Assembly: GCF_003752135.1 (NCBI RefSeq)
Contig: NZ_RJVK01000001.1
Location: forward strand, 248,001 to 312,000
Length of the DNA: 64,000 nucleotides
From: Caminibacter pacificus
GTDB lineage: Bacteria; Campylobacterota; Campylobacteria; Campylobacterales; Nautiliaceae
Reading direction: 5' to 3'
Part shown: in pieces, positions 16,767-25,324 of the stretch
Layout: the number at the start of each line of letters is the position of its first letter
Position numbering within the stretch: position 1 is the first letter of the stretch
The notes under the pieces: generated by a model
The model's input: the letters and a program-made list of their open reading frames with translations, nothing else
Database searches by the model: none
What the model was told of the DNA's origin: nothing
Translations under genes and position numbers: made by a program

Positions 16767-16802
16767 TATTGTCATCTTAGTGTCATTATAGGTTAATAAA
16801 AT
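16758..16802 (+). promoter_or_regulatory. Pho-box-like operator (three TGTCA repeats) and -10 box
   Basis: TGTCA occurs at 16758, 16770 and 16781, spaced 12 and 11 bp, on one helix face. The last two form TTGTCAT-CTTA-GTGTCAT, a 7+4+7 layout very close to the enterobacterial PhoB box. Ten nt after the second heptamer is TAAAAT (16797-16802), the right place for a -10 in an activator-dependent promoter with no -35. It precedes a 27-aa membrane microprotein. The regulator is unknown; it could be any OmpR/PhoB-family protein. Confidence 0.55.
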
Positions 16803-16835
16803 ACCTCCGAGAAAAGATGAAAAAGGGGGTCAAAG

Positions 16836-16919
16836 ATGAAAGGGACTGCATTACTTGATGATTTTATATTTTTATTTTTAGTATTAAACATTATTCTAAT
16901 CGCAAAATTCGTTTATTAA
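16836..16919 (+). CDS. 27-aa single-helix membrane microprotein
   Basis: ATG 16836, preceded by AAAAGGGGGT (strong SD, about 6-nt spacer), runs 27 codons to TAA. Residues 1-9 are polar with DD at 8-9; residues 10-27 form one hydrophobic helix (FIFLFLVLNIILIAKFVY) ending in a basic/aromatic cap. This shape fits small accessory or regulatory membrane peptides (KdpF-, MgrB- or CydX-like), but no homology is evident. It has its own operator-like promoter and no co-transcribed partner, since the next gene converges on it. Confidence 0.65.
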   Translation: MKGTALLDDFIFLFLVLNIILIAKFVY

Positions 16920-16938
16920 TCGTTTCTTTTTTAACCGA

Positions 16939-17412
16939 TTATCTCAGTAATAGATAAATTTCGTTGCATGTGTGTAAATTATCGTAAATTTTATAAAGTT
17001 TTTCTTCTTCGAATCTTATTCTTTTAAATAAAAATGTTCGTATTATATTAAACAATTCTTGTGCTTCTGCAAAATTTTTTTCTTCTAAAGTATTTTTGAG
17101 TTGTAAGAACAAGGTGGCGTTTTTCGGAATTTCTTCTTTAATTTCTTTAAGTTTTTTTAAATTGCAAAATCTGTATTTAGATTCCAAATGTGTGTAAAAT
17201 TGAGAATTTTCTAAAATTAGATGAAGTTCTAATTCATCAATGAAATGATGAAGTTTTTTAATTGCATTCGGTGATTTTTTGTTTATAGCTTCTTCTAAGG
17301 CTAAAAAAAGCTTTAATAATTTTTGATGATCTTTTTGTAATTTTTTTATTAAATCTCTTTTATGATATTTATTTTCTTTACTTCTAAGAGTTTTTCTAAT
17401 GCTTTTTAGCAT
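16939..17412 (-). CDS. Hemerythrin/Rsd-like four-helix protein
   Basis: 157 residues with four helices. KDHQKLLKLF (about 27-36), LHHFIDELELHLILEN (about 53-68) and RIRFEEEKLYKIYD (about 131-144) follow the hemerythrin HHE spacing, but the His usually found in the last motif is Arg/Lys here. The same pattern also resembles the anti-sigma factor Rsd (AlgQ). It may therefore bind iron/oxygen weakly, or not at all. ATG at 17412 has an AAGGTG SD. It lies downstream of recG on the same strand with about 40 nt between. Confidence 0.55.
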   Translation of the reverse strand: MLKSIRKTLRSKENKYHKRDLIKKLQKDHQKLLKLFLALEEAINKKSPNAIKKLHHFIDELELHLILENSQFYTHLESKYRFCNLKKLKEIKEEIPKNATLFLQLKNTLEEKNFAEAQELFNIIRTFLFKRIRFEEEKLYKIYDNLHTCNEIYLLLR

Positions 17413-17451
17413 CCGGCACCTTTTTTTATTTAATGTTAACTTAATATAGTG

Positions 17452-19215
17452 CTAAGAAAGTGCCAAGTGCTTTTTTGCTTCTTCTAAAATTTCTAAATCT
17501 TTCGTTTCGTCGAAATATTGAAACGTTTCACCGCTTTGGAGTTTTCCGTCTATTATGTCTCCGGCTTTTCTGAATTTCAAATCAAGCTCCGCTATTTTAA
17601 ATCCGTCGAGTGTTTTTGCGAATTCTTGTAATCTTTTGTTGTTTTTGTCGTTTGTATATAAAAAGCAATAACCTTTTTGACCGTATCGTCCGACTCTACC
17701 TCTTAATTGATGTAGTGTGGCAAGTCCGAGTCTTTCGGCTCCAACTATTACTATAGTTGTTAGTCTCGGAAGAGAAATACCTACTTCAATAACGGTAGTA
17801 GTGATTAAAATATTTCCTTTTTCTCTAAATTCCACAAGCACTTCTTCTTTGTTTTTGTCTTTTCCGTGCGTGATATATACTCCTTCGAAATATTTAAGCC
17901 AAAAATCTTTTCCTTCTTCTATGCTTTGATATCCGAAATTTTCGGATTCTTCCACCAAAGGATATACGATAACGACTTGGTTGTTGTTTTGAATCTCTTT
18001 TTTTATATGCGCTAAAAGCTCTTTGAAGTTTTCTTTTGTTATTATTTTCGTTTCGATATCTTTTTTAAAAGGCAACTCTTTTATAAGACTTACATTCACA
18101 AAACTACTCATAATAAGCGCCTGCGTTCTTGGGATAGGCGTGGCGCTGAATTGAAAATAGTGAGGAAGCGTTTTTCCGTCCGTCGTTAGTTTTTCAAGCA
18201 TTGCTCTTTGTTTTGTACCGAATCTATGCTGTTCGTCCACCATTATAACGTTTAGTTTGGGAAGGTTTTGATAAAGAAGTGCGTGTGTGCCGATTAACAG
18301 GTCGGAGTTTTCTAAGTCTTCTTGGGTATATTTGCTTTTTTGGGTTACGAGAGTGATTTTAAAGCCGAATTTACCTAAAAATTTATTCGCTTCTTCGAAA
18401 AGTTGATTTGCCAAAATTGAAGTTGGTGCCATGATAGCGCTCTTTTTTGCCATAAAAGCCGTCGCAAGCATTACAAGAGTTTTTCCGCTACCTACATCCC
18501 CGATGATTACTCTTCTTGCTTGAATCGGCTTTTTTATATCCTCTTTTATTTCGTTAATAACTTTTATCTGGTCGTTTGTGAGTTTAAAAGGCAAGGAATT
18601 TATAAATTTGTCGGGCTCCGCTTTTATAGGAGTTGCCGGATAGACTCTTTTTTTGCTTTGGAGTTTATAAAGATAATTAAAAATTTCTGCAAATTTTAGA
18701 GCGTAATTAATCTTTTTTTCGTCGATATCCTCAAAACTTCTTGGAAAATGCATATAATAAAGAATCGAAGCTATTTTTTGAGGCAGGGGATTTAAAGATT
18801 CAATAGAGAGATATTTTCTTACTAAAGCCTTAAAACTTCTTTGATTTATAGGCGTTTTATAAACGGGAGTAATTTCTCCTATTTTTGAAATGGGTTTTGG
18901 TTGGATTATTTGATTGTTTCTGACTTCTCCTCTTATATATAGGTTTTTGCCTTTATAAAATGTCGCTTCGTGCCATTTTTTAAACGTAAAAAAAACTCCC
19001 CACATTATCGTTTGAATGTTTTTTAGATAAAACTTAACTCTTGTAATTTTTGTTGATTTTTGAATGTCAAGTACTTCCGCCTCAAAAGCCTGAGGCTTGC
19101 CGGTGATGAAAGGGTAGATGTTGTTATCTTCCCATTCTTTGGGCTTTATTAATGCAAGCTCTATTGTGTTGGTAATGCCGATTTTATTTAGTTTTTCGTC
19201 GTTAATTTTTGTCAT
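17452..19215 (-). CDS. recG: ATP-dependent DNA helicase RecG
   Basis: 587 residues, about 100 shorter than E. coli RecG, as usual in this phylum. Reverses stalled forks and processes Holliday junctions. An N-terminal OB/wedge region (about 50-140) precedes Walker A GDVGSGKTLV (about 238), DEQH box (about 325), FSATPIPRT (motif III) and the motif VI segment QLRGRVGRYGQKGYC, all intact. Its start overlaps the end of the M16-like gene by 14 nt, so they are co-transcribed. Confidence 0.95.
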   Translation of the reverse strand: MTKINDEKLNKIGITNTIELALIKPKEWEDNNIYPFITGKPQAFEAEVLDIQKSTKITRVKFYLKNIQTIMWGVFFTFKKWHEATFYKGKNLYIRGEVRNNQIIQPKPISKIGEITPVYKTPINQRSFKALVRKYLSIESLNPLPQKIASILYYMHFPRSFEDIDEKKINYALKFAEIFNYLYKLQSKKRVYPATPIKAEPDKFINSLPFKLTNDQIKVINEIKEDIKKPIQARRVIIGDVGSGKTLVMLATAFMAKKSAIMAPTSILANQLFEEANKFLGKFGFKITLVTQKSKYTQEDLENSDLLIGTHALLYQNLPKLNVIMVDEQHRFGTKQRAMLEKLTTDGKTLPHYFQFSATPIPRTQALIMSSFVNVSLIKELPFKKDIETKIITKENFKELLAHIKKEIQNNNQVVIVYPLVEESENFGYQSIEEGKDFWLKYFEGVYITHGKDKNKEEVLVEFREKGNILITTTVIEVGISLPRLTTIVIVGAERLGLATLHQLRGRVGRYGQKGYCFLYTNDKNNKRLQEFAKTLDGFKIAELDLKFRKAGDIIDGKLQSGETFQYFDETKDLEILEEAKKHLALS

Positions 19216-20359
19216 TTGTCACAACTGAGAAACTTAAATTTTTTATCTCTTTATGTCTTTTGATAAAGTCGTTTATTTCATCAAGCGTTGTGTTTTTGAT
19301 TAGGTTTAATTCTTTTTCGAAATATCCGTCCCCAAGTCCCAAATAATATTCGTTAAATTTTCTAAGCAGTCTTTGCGAGAGCGTTTCATTTCTTAGAGGC
19401 TCGCTTCCTATTAGAAATTTTTTAGCACTATCAAGCTCTTCTTGGGTTATTCCTTTTTCTAAAAAAACGTTAATTATATCTACCACTAAGTTTTTAGCGT
19501 CAATCGTATTTTCGAGTTTTGTTTGGAGGTGTCCTTTTAGGATTTGATAGCTTTTTTTAAATTCGTTCATAGCGTATGCGGAGTATGCATAACCTCTTTT
19601 TACTCTTATCTCTTCCATCATCCTACTACCAAAACCTCCCGCTCCTAAGATAAAAGTAGCTATCTTTGCAAGATAATACTCCTCTTTTTTCACTTCAAAA
19701 GGAGCGGCGAAATAGATATAGCTTTGTTCTACTTCTCTTTTTTCTTCGATGTGAGATTGTTTAGGTTTGAAAAAGAGGTCGTTTTTAGGCTTTGAGTTAG
19801 GCAATGTTTCTATAAATTCGGCGATGTCGATTTTTTTGCCTCCGTTTATAAATACGGCGTTTTCTTTTGCGAAATATGAAAAATGCTCTTTTATATCTTC
19901 CAATGTAACGTTTTGAATATTTTCTCCTATTGTTTCTCTCTCAAGCGGCGTGTTTTTGAAGATAGCCTTAAAAAGATTTTTCGATGCGATATAGTCGTGG
20001 TTGTTTTTTAGGTTCTCTTTTTTTGCGAGAATCTCTTTTTTTGATTTTTCAAGAGCTTCTTGCGTAAAATTGGGATTTTGCAAAAGTTCTATAAGTTTTT
20101 TAACGGCAAAAGAGCTCTTTTCGTTTAAAAAAGTCATTGAAACGGTCGAAAATTCTTTGTTTGTCGTGATTGTTAAATTAATAGCTTTCTCTTCGAGTTG
20201 AGAATAAAATTTCTCTTTTTTATCAAGTGTTCCTTTTGTGTTTAGTATATGAGCGGTCATATACGCCACCGCGTCTTTTGCGTATATACTTCCGGTGTTT
20301 TTAAAAACAATCTCGAAAATTGTTCTACCAAGAGCATCTTTTTCATAAATAAAATACAT
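19202..20359 (-). CDS. M16 peptidase-like protein lacking the zinc motif
   Basis: 385 residues with the two-lobed M16 (insulinase/PqqL) layout, including the C-terminal signature GGFGSRMMEEIRVKRGYAYS and the RNETLSQRLLRKF segment. The catalytic HxxEH that should lie in residues 30-44 is replaced by AVAYMTAHILNTKGT, so the zinc site is gone. M16 proteases often work as an active/inactive pair, so this is likely the non-catalytic partner of another M16 protein encoded elsewhere. No signal peptide is visible. Confidence 0.8.
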   Translation of the reverse strand: MYFIYEKDALGRTIFEIVFKNTGSIYAKDAVAYMTAHILNTKGTLDKKEKFYSQLEEKAINLTITTNKEFSTVSMTFLNEKSSFAVKKLIELLQNPNFTQEALEKSKKEILAKKENLKNNHDYIASKNLFKAIFKNTPLERETIGENIQNVTLEDIKEHFSYFAKENAVFINGGKKIDIAEFIETLPNSKPKNDLFFKPKQSHIEEKREVEQSYIYFAAPFEVKKEEYYLAKIATFILGAGGFGSRMMEEIRVKRGYAYSAYAMNEFKKSYQILKGHLQTKLENTIDAKNLVVDIINVFLEKGITQEELDSAKKFLIGSEPLRNETLSQRLLRKFNEYYLGLGDGYFEKELNLIKNTTLDEINDFIKRHKEIKNLSFSVVTNDKN

Positions 20360-20368
20360 CTTTTTCCT

Positions 20369-20932
20369 TTAATTAGTGGAATTCAATAACATATAAGCGC
20401 TATTTTCCAATATTACGGCTTTTTTTAATATTTCTCTTAAGTCTCTGCCTTTTAGATATACGCTGTGACCTTTTATAATTACGATATCTTTGTGTTTTAG
20501 CTCTTTTGCTACTATAAATTCTTTGTTTTCTTCCCACTCTTGTAGAGAGTTGATTTCGATGATATTTACTTTTTTTATAAAATGCTTACCGATAAAATCG
20601 ATCGGTTTTAAGCAGTTGTGTCTTTTTAGCGAATAGGTAATGACGTTTTTGGGGCAAATATGAATTATTGCTTTTGCGCTCGGGACTTGTTCGTAAATTT
20701 TAGAATGCACTTTTACATCATCGGTCGCTTCTTCCCAAGCCATATCTTCTTTTAGAATATGAAGAGTTTTTATAAAATCCTCTTCGTTTACGTGTTTGTT
20801 TTTTTTGTTTATTATCATTTTGTCGGCTTTTAGTTTCATAGAGATACTGCCAAGCCCGATGTGCATAAAATCTTTTTTAAAAAGTTCTCTTGCGACGAGC
20901 AAATATTCGTCTATTAGCGTAGAAGTTACCAA
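20369..20932 (-). CDS. Class II aldolase/adducin-like protein, altered metal site
   Basis: 187 residues from TTG 20932. I prefer this start because AAAAAGG stands 6 nt before it; the upstream in-frame TTG at 20953 lies within the promoter itself. The aldolase II fold is recognisable: GLGSISMKLKADKMIIN, AIIHICPKNVITYS and IVIIKGHSVYLKGRDL. The family zinc ligands HxH appear as H91-I-C93, so metal binding or activity may be changed. Substrate unknown. SD and promoter are shared in mirror image with rsmH. Confidence 0.7.
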   Translation of the reverse strand: MVTSTLIDEYLLVARELFKKDFMHIGLGSISMKLKADKMIINKKNKHVNEEDFIKTLHILKEDMAWEEATDDVKVHSKIYEQVPSAKAIIHICPKNVITYSLKRHNCLKPIDFIGKHFIKKVNIIEINSLQEWEENKEFIVAKELKHKDIVIIKGHSVYLKGRDLREILKKAVILENSAYMLLNSTN

Positions 20933-20937
20933 ATATC

Positions 20938-20969
20938 GCCTTTTTTGATACAATTATAACAAAAAAGGC
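20938..20969. promoter_or_regulatory. Mirror-image divergent promoter, aldolase-like / rsmH
   Basis: GCCTTTTTTG (20938-20947) and CAAAAAAGGC (20960-20969) are exact inverted repeats, and each carries the SD of one gene. Between them TACAAT (20949-20954, plus) and TATAAT (20953-20958, minus) serve as -10 boxes. Two promoters and two ribosome-binding sites fit in 32 bp. Confidence 0.7.
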
Positions 20970-20972
20970 TTT

Positions 20973-21881
20973 GTGTTGGATACTCCTCATATTCCCGTGT
21001 TATTAAACGAAACCGTTAATCTTTTCAAAGATATAAAAGAGGGTTATTTTGTCGATTGTACTTTGGGATTCGGCGGTCATAGCGAAGCTATGCTTGAGAG
21101 ATACCCTCATATCAAACTCATAGGTATAGACCAAGATAAAGACGCAATGGAGTTCGCTAAAAAAAGACTCGCGAAATATTCCGATAGAGTGGAATTCATA
21201 AACAAAAGAGCAAGCGATGCTTTAAAAGAACTAAAAGGGTTAAATATTACCGGAATATTGGCCGATATAGGAGTTAGCAGTTTTCAGCTTGACAATCCCG
21301 AAAGAGGCTTTACTTTTGATAGTGATACTCTTGATATGAGAATGAATAAAGACCAGGATTTCAGCGCAAAAGACGTTGTGAATTTTTATAGCAGAGAGGA
21401 TTTGGAAAGAATCTTAAAAGAGTATTCTGAAGATAGAAGATATAAAAAAATCGCCGATTTTATTATAAAAAACAGACCTATTACGTCAAATAGAGAACTA
21501 AGCGAAGTTTTAATGAAAGCGGGTCTAAAAGACAAAAAACAGCTCGCACCTATATTTCAGGCTATAAGAATCGAAGTAAATAACGAACTAAACGAGCTCG
21601 AAAATATTCTAAACGAGTCTGAAAAACTTGCAAAAAATGGTACAATACTCGGAATAATAACTTTTCATTCTTTGGAAGACAGAATAGTAAAAAATCGTTT
21701 TAAAGAGTGGGCTAAAAAATGCATTTGTCCGCCTGAAGCAATAAGATGCGAATGCGGAAATAATAACCAAAAAGGAATAATCCTCACCAAAAAACCGATA
21801 ACCGCTACAAAAGAGGAGATTCAAAAAAACCCGAGAAGCAGAAGCGCAAAACTTAGAGGATTTATGTTTACAAAGGGATAA
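20973..21881 (+). CDS. rsmH: 16S rRNA (cytosine(1402)-N(4))-methyltransferase
   Basis: 302 residues. Methylates C1402 of 16S rRNA with SAM. HIPVLLNETVNLF at the N-terminus, the SAM motif DCTLGFGGHSEAML (about 28-41) and GVSSFQLDNPERGFTF are family hallmarks; the C-terminus has the usual RSRSAKLRGF. GTG at 20973 or TTG at 20976 are both possible; AAGG at 20965-20968 is spaced better for TTG. It heads a remnant of the division and cell wall cluster with an FtsL-like gene next. Confidence 0.95.
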   Translation: MLDTPHIPVLLNETVNLFKDIKEGYFVDCTLGFGGHSEAMLERYPHIKLIGIDQDKDAMEFAKKRLAKYSDRVEFINKRASDALKELKGLNITGILADIGVSSFQLDNPERGFTFDSDTLDMRMNKDQDFSAKDVVNFYSREDLERILKEYSEDRRYKKIADFIIKNRPITSNRELSEVLMKAGLKDKKQLAPIFQAIRIEVNNELNELENILNESEKLAKNGTILGIITFHSLEDRIVKNRFKEWAKKCICPPEAIRCECGNNNQKGIILTKKPITATKEEIQKNPRSRSAKLRGFMFTKG

Positions 21882-21882
21882 A

Positions 21883-22167
21883 ATGGAGAAAATGGATGAA
21901 AAAAGGGTGGTTTTAGAAGAGGTTTACGACCAAATTGAGAGTGAAAAATTATCGGTTACAATTATCAGAAACGTCGTAATCGCAGCACTTTTTGTGTTGA
22001 TGCTTTCTATTCCGAAGATATACGTAGCGACAAATATCTACTACACTTCGGTAAAAATCAATAAACTTCTTAACGAATACTATTCTCTCGAAGCCGAAAA
22101 TTCGCTTCTAAAATCAAAAATAGAGAAGCTCAAATTTAAAAACAGGATGGCTTCATCTTCTTTTTAA
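21883..22167 (+). CDS. ftsL: FtsL-like bitopic division protein
   Basis: 94 residues. A short cytoplasmic N-terminus (about 1-27), one membrane helix (about 28-46) and a coiled coil (about 55-90: TSVKINKLLNEYYSLEAENSLLKSKIEKLKFK written in parts as VKINKLLNEY and LEAENSLLKSKIEKL). Size, topology and location one base after rsmH match FtsL, which links FtsB and FtsQ to FtsW/FtsI in the divisome. The sequence itself is poorly conserved in this family, so the call rests on topology and context. Confidence 0.75.
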   Translation: MEKMDEKRVVLEEVYDQIESEKLSVTIIRNVVIAALFVLMLSIPKIYVATNIYYTSVKINKLLNEYYSLEAENSLLKSKIEKLKFKNRMASSSF

Positions 22168-22204
22168 TCTTTATGTGCTACAATTCGCCTAAAAAAGAGG
22201 GTAT

Positions 22205-25200
22205 ATGAAAAGAATAATCGAGTTTTTTATCAAAAATGCCGCTTTTACTCATACGCTATTTATTATCGTGATAATTTCCGCAATTTTAGCTTATAAAAAC
22301 GTTCCAAAAGAGCTTTTTCCACCTGCAACGCTCGATAAGATTCTGATTCAGGGTGCGTATCCTGGAGCAAGCCCCGAGACTCTTGATAAAATGGCGGTGG
22401 TGCCGATTGAAGACGAACTTAAGACTTACCAGGAAGTCTCTTCTGTAGAGTCTGTCATAAGCTCGGGGAATTTTGTAATTACGGTCAATCTAAAACCCGG
22501 AAGCAACAAACTCGAATTATTAAACGAATTTAAAAACGTCGTGGCGAATATCAGGCAGGATTTGCCAAGCGATATGACCGAACCTACCGTAACAATTGCA
22601 AAAAAAGCTTTTCCTTTGATGTTTATATCAGTTGCAAGCAATACCTTAAATAAAGACCAGCTTTTAAAAGCGGCGGATGAGGTGAAAAAGGAGCTTAGCA
22701 AACTAAAAGATTTAACTCAGGTAGAAATTAGAGGCGATAGTGATAAAAATATCTATTTTGAGCTTGATAACAAAAAAATCGAAGCTTTAGGACTTGATAA
22801 AACCCTTTTGATTAACGCATTGAGTTCCGTTAATACTATTTTCCCGGTAGGAAAAGTGGAAGATTCGAAACACTATTTCGTATCAATGTTTCCTCAGGGT
22901 GTGAAAGATTTCAAAAATACATTGATAAAAGTAGGGGATAAGATTGTCAGACTTAGCGATATCGCAATAGTAAAAAGGGCTTATGCCACTCCTACTCAAA
23001 TAGGAAAATACAACGGAATTCCGAATATTACGATTGACGTTAGAAAAGGTGAGAGCGGGGATGCTATTGCTTTAAGTAAAAAAATCAGAGAAATTCTAAA
23101 AGAGTATCACAAAAAACATCCCGAAGTTATTTTCGGTATCTCCACTGATACGAGCAAATGGGTTAGAAACAGATTCAATACCGTTGTTAGTAATATTATT
23201 TTCGGGTTGATTTTGGTCTTTTTCATTATGTGGATTTTTCTCAATTGGAGGATTTCTCTTGTTGTTACGCTTGGGATTCCGACATCTTTTGCAATTGCTA
23301 TGATTGCGCTTGATTATTATAATTTTTCGCTAAATCTTTTATCCATGCTCGGGGCTTTGATAGCTCTTGGGATGATTGTGGATGAGGCGATAGTGGTAGG
23401 TGAAAACATATATCGTCATATGGAAATGGGAAAAACTAAACTCCAAGCAGCAATTGACGGAACTGTGGAAGTTTTTTGGCCGGTGGTGGCAGCTGCAATG
23501 ACTACCGTGCTTGCGTTTTTACCTATGCTTTTGATAAAAGGTGAAATCGGTGTGTTTATTAAGATTTTGCCGGTTATGATTACTATTTTAATATTAAGTT
23601 CGCTTTTTGAAGCGTTTGTATTTTTGCCTCTTCATTCAAAAGAAATTTTAAAGGTCGTACCTTCTAAAAAAGAGATTTTTTGGGAGAAATTTCAAAACTT
23701 TTATAGAAAGACTCTCGAAGTTATTTTTAGATTCAGGTATGTTGCTCTTTTCTTTTTCTTGGTAATCGTTCCGTTTTTACTTGCTATGGGCTTTAAACAC
23801 TCTAAATTTCAACTTTTCCCGACGTTTGATGCGAGTCAGATATATGTAAACGGAAAATTCGAGGGCAATTATACTATCACTCAAACTGCTCGGGCTATTA
23901 AACCTATCGAGAAAGTATTAAAAAAATATTTGGGGCCCGATGTTGAAGGATTTACGACCGTAGTCGGAATGCAGATGAATAATAAAGGCGAAGCGAATGT
24001 CGGAGCGAACTATTTTCATATTTTTGTGGATTTGAAAGATAAAAAGCCGACCGATTTTTACAATAAATATATCGCTCCTATTTTTCAACCTATAAAAGTT
24101 ACCGGACAAACAAGGACAGTAACTGCTCAGCAATTGGCAATGGAATTGAAAAAAGAGTACAAACATATAAAAATCCCCGGGCTTACGGAGCTTAATGTAA
24201 TAGTCCCGCAAGCAGGAGTCGTTAAGAGCGATATTGTCATAAGTATTGCCGGAGACAATCAAGAAAAAATCTTAAAAGCGATAAAAATGCTTGAGAGTGC
24301 CATGGCGAAAATAAAAGGGGTTTATAATATTTATGACGATGCGGAGCTCGGGGCGTATGAGCTTAAGATAAAACCTAACGCTTACGGCGAAAAATTGGGA
24401 TTTAGCGAGGGGAATATCTTTTCGCAGTTAAGAGCGTTTTTTGGTGAAGCGGAGTATGCGAAGACTTTTGATAAAGACGGAATAGTTAAAATCATTATAA
24501 AAGATATAAACAAAGACAAAATCGATGAACTTAAATATTTCAGACTTACAATTCCCGGGACCAATCAGTTAATCGAGCTTGATAAAGTAGCGGATTTCAT
24601 CGTTAAACGTTCATTCAAAAAAATCCATAAATATGACGGAATAGCGGCAAAAAGCGTATATGCGAGCGTAAATAAAAAAATATTAACCGTTAATGATTTT
24701 TATAAAAAAATAGATCCCGTACTTGAAAAAATTAAAAAAGAAGGTCTTAAAATTTTAATCGGCGGTGCGGCTAAGACGAGTAAAGAGTTTATGAATGACT
24801 TGAAAGAAGCGCTTGTGGTTGCGATACTTCTTATTTTCTTGATTTTGGTTTTGATGTTCGATTCGATTCTTTTACCTTTTGTGATTATTTCTGTAATTCC
24901 GCTTTCGTTTTTGGGAGTGATTTTCGGGAATATGGTTATGCATATGAATATGACTATGCTTGGGATGATAGGTATCGTCGGGCTTGCCGGGGTAGTGGTG
25001 AATGACGGAATAGTAATGGTCGATTTTATTAAAAAAGCAAAAAACATCGAAGAGATACTTCTTTTTGCGTCGTACAGACTAAGGCCTGTGCTTCTTACGT
25101 CTATTACGACGTTTTTCGGGCTTTTTACACTTATGTTTTTCCCTTACGGCCAAAGCGCGATTTTACAGCCTTTGGCCATCGCGTTAGGTTTCGGGCTTAT

Positions 25201-25324
25201 GTGGGGGACAATACTTAACCTCTTTTATTTACCTGTCTTTTATTATATACTTAATAAAAACAGGCTCAATAATAAAAGCGGGCTTTTAAAAAGAGCGTAT
25301 GAAAAAATATTTAAAAGGGGTTAA
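22205..25324 (+). CDS. RND superfamily efflux permease
   Basis: 1039 residues, full AcrB-type length. Helix 1 (about 10-28), a large periplasmic domain with YPGASPETLDKMAVVPIE, a bundle of helices about 335-500 with the proton-relay GMIVDEAIVVGENIYRHM (D-E where AcrB has D-D), a second periplasmic loop, and helices about 860-1020 with GIVGLAGVVVNDGIVMVDF. The proton-driven trimer pumps drugs, lipids or metals. No membrane-fusion protein or TolC-like gene is adjacent, so it is an orphan in this window. TACAAT and a purine-rich SD precede the ATG. Confidence 0.92.
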   Translation: MKRIIEFFIKNAAFTHTLFIIVIISAILAYKNVPKELFPPATLDKILIQGAYPGASPETLDKMAVVPIEDELKTYQEVSSVESVISSGNFVITVNLKPGSNKLELLNEFKNVVANIRQDLPSDMTEPTVTIAKKAFPLMFISVASNTLNKDQLLKAADEVKKELSKLKDLTQVEIRGDSDKNIYFELDNKKIEALGLDKTLLINALSSVNTIFPVGKVEDSKHYFVSMFPQGVKDFKNTLIKVGDKIVRLSDIAIVKRAYATPTQIGKYNGIPNITIDVRKGESGDAIALSKKIREILKEYHKKHPEVIFGISTDTSKWVRNRFNTVVSNIIFGLILVFFIMWIFLNWRISLVVTLGIPTSFAIAMIALDYYNFSLNLLSMLGALIALGMIVDEAIVVGENIYRHMEMGKTKLQAAIDGTVEVFWPVVAAAMTTVLAFLPMLLIKGEIGVFIKILPVMITILILSSLFEAFVFLPLHSKEILKVVPSKKEIFWEKFQNFYRKTLEVIFRFRYVALFFFLVIVPFLLAMGFKHSKFQLFPTFDASQIYVNGKFEGNYTITQTARAIKPIEKVLKKYLGPDVEGFTTVVGMQMNNKGEANVGANYFHIFVDLKDKKPTDFYNKYIAPIFQPIKVTGQTRTVTAQQLAMELKKEYKHIKIPGLTELNVIVPQAGVVKSDIVISIAGDNQEKILKAIKMLESAMAKIKGVYNIYDDAELGAYELKIKPNAYGEKLGFSEGNIFSQLRAFFGEAEYAKTFDKDGIVKIIIKDINKDKIDELKYFRLTIPGTNQLIELDKVADFIVKRSFKKIHKYDGIAAKSVYASVNKKILTVNDFYKKIDPVLEKIKKEGLKILIGGAAKTSKEFMNDLKEALVVAILLIFLILVLMFDSILLPFVIISVIPLSFLGVIFGNMVMHMNMTMLGMIGIVGLAGVVVNDGIVMVDFIKKAKNIEEILLFASYRLRPVLLTSITTFFGLFTLMFFPYGQSAILQPLAIALGFGLMWGTILNLFYLPVFYYILNKNRLNNKSGLLKRAYEKIFKRG

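Noticed and set aside
16917-16945. Terminator between the microprotein and the hemerythrin-like gene
   Set aside because: Only a 5-bp AATCG/CGATT stem with an internal T-run; too weak to claim.
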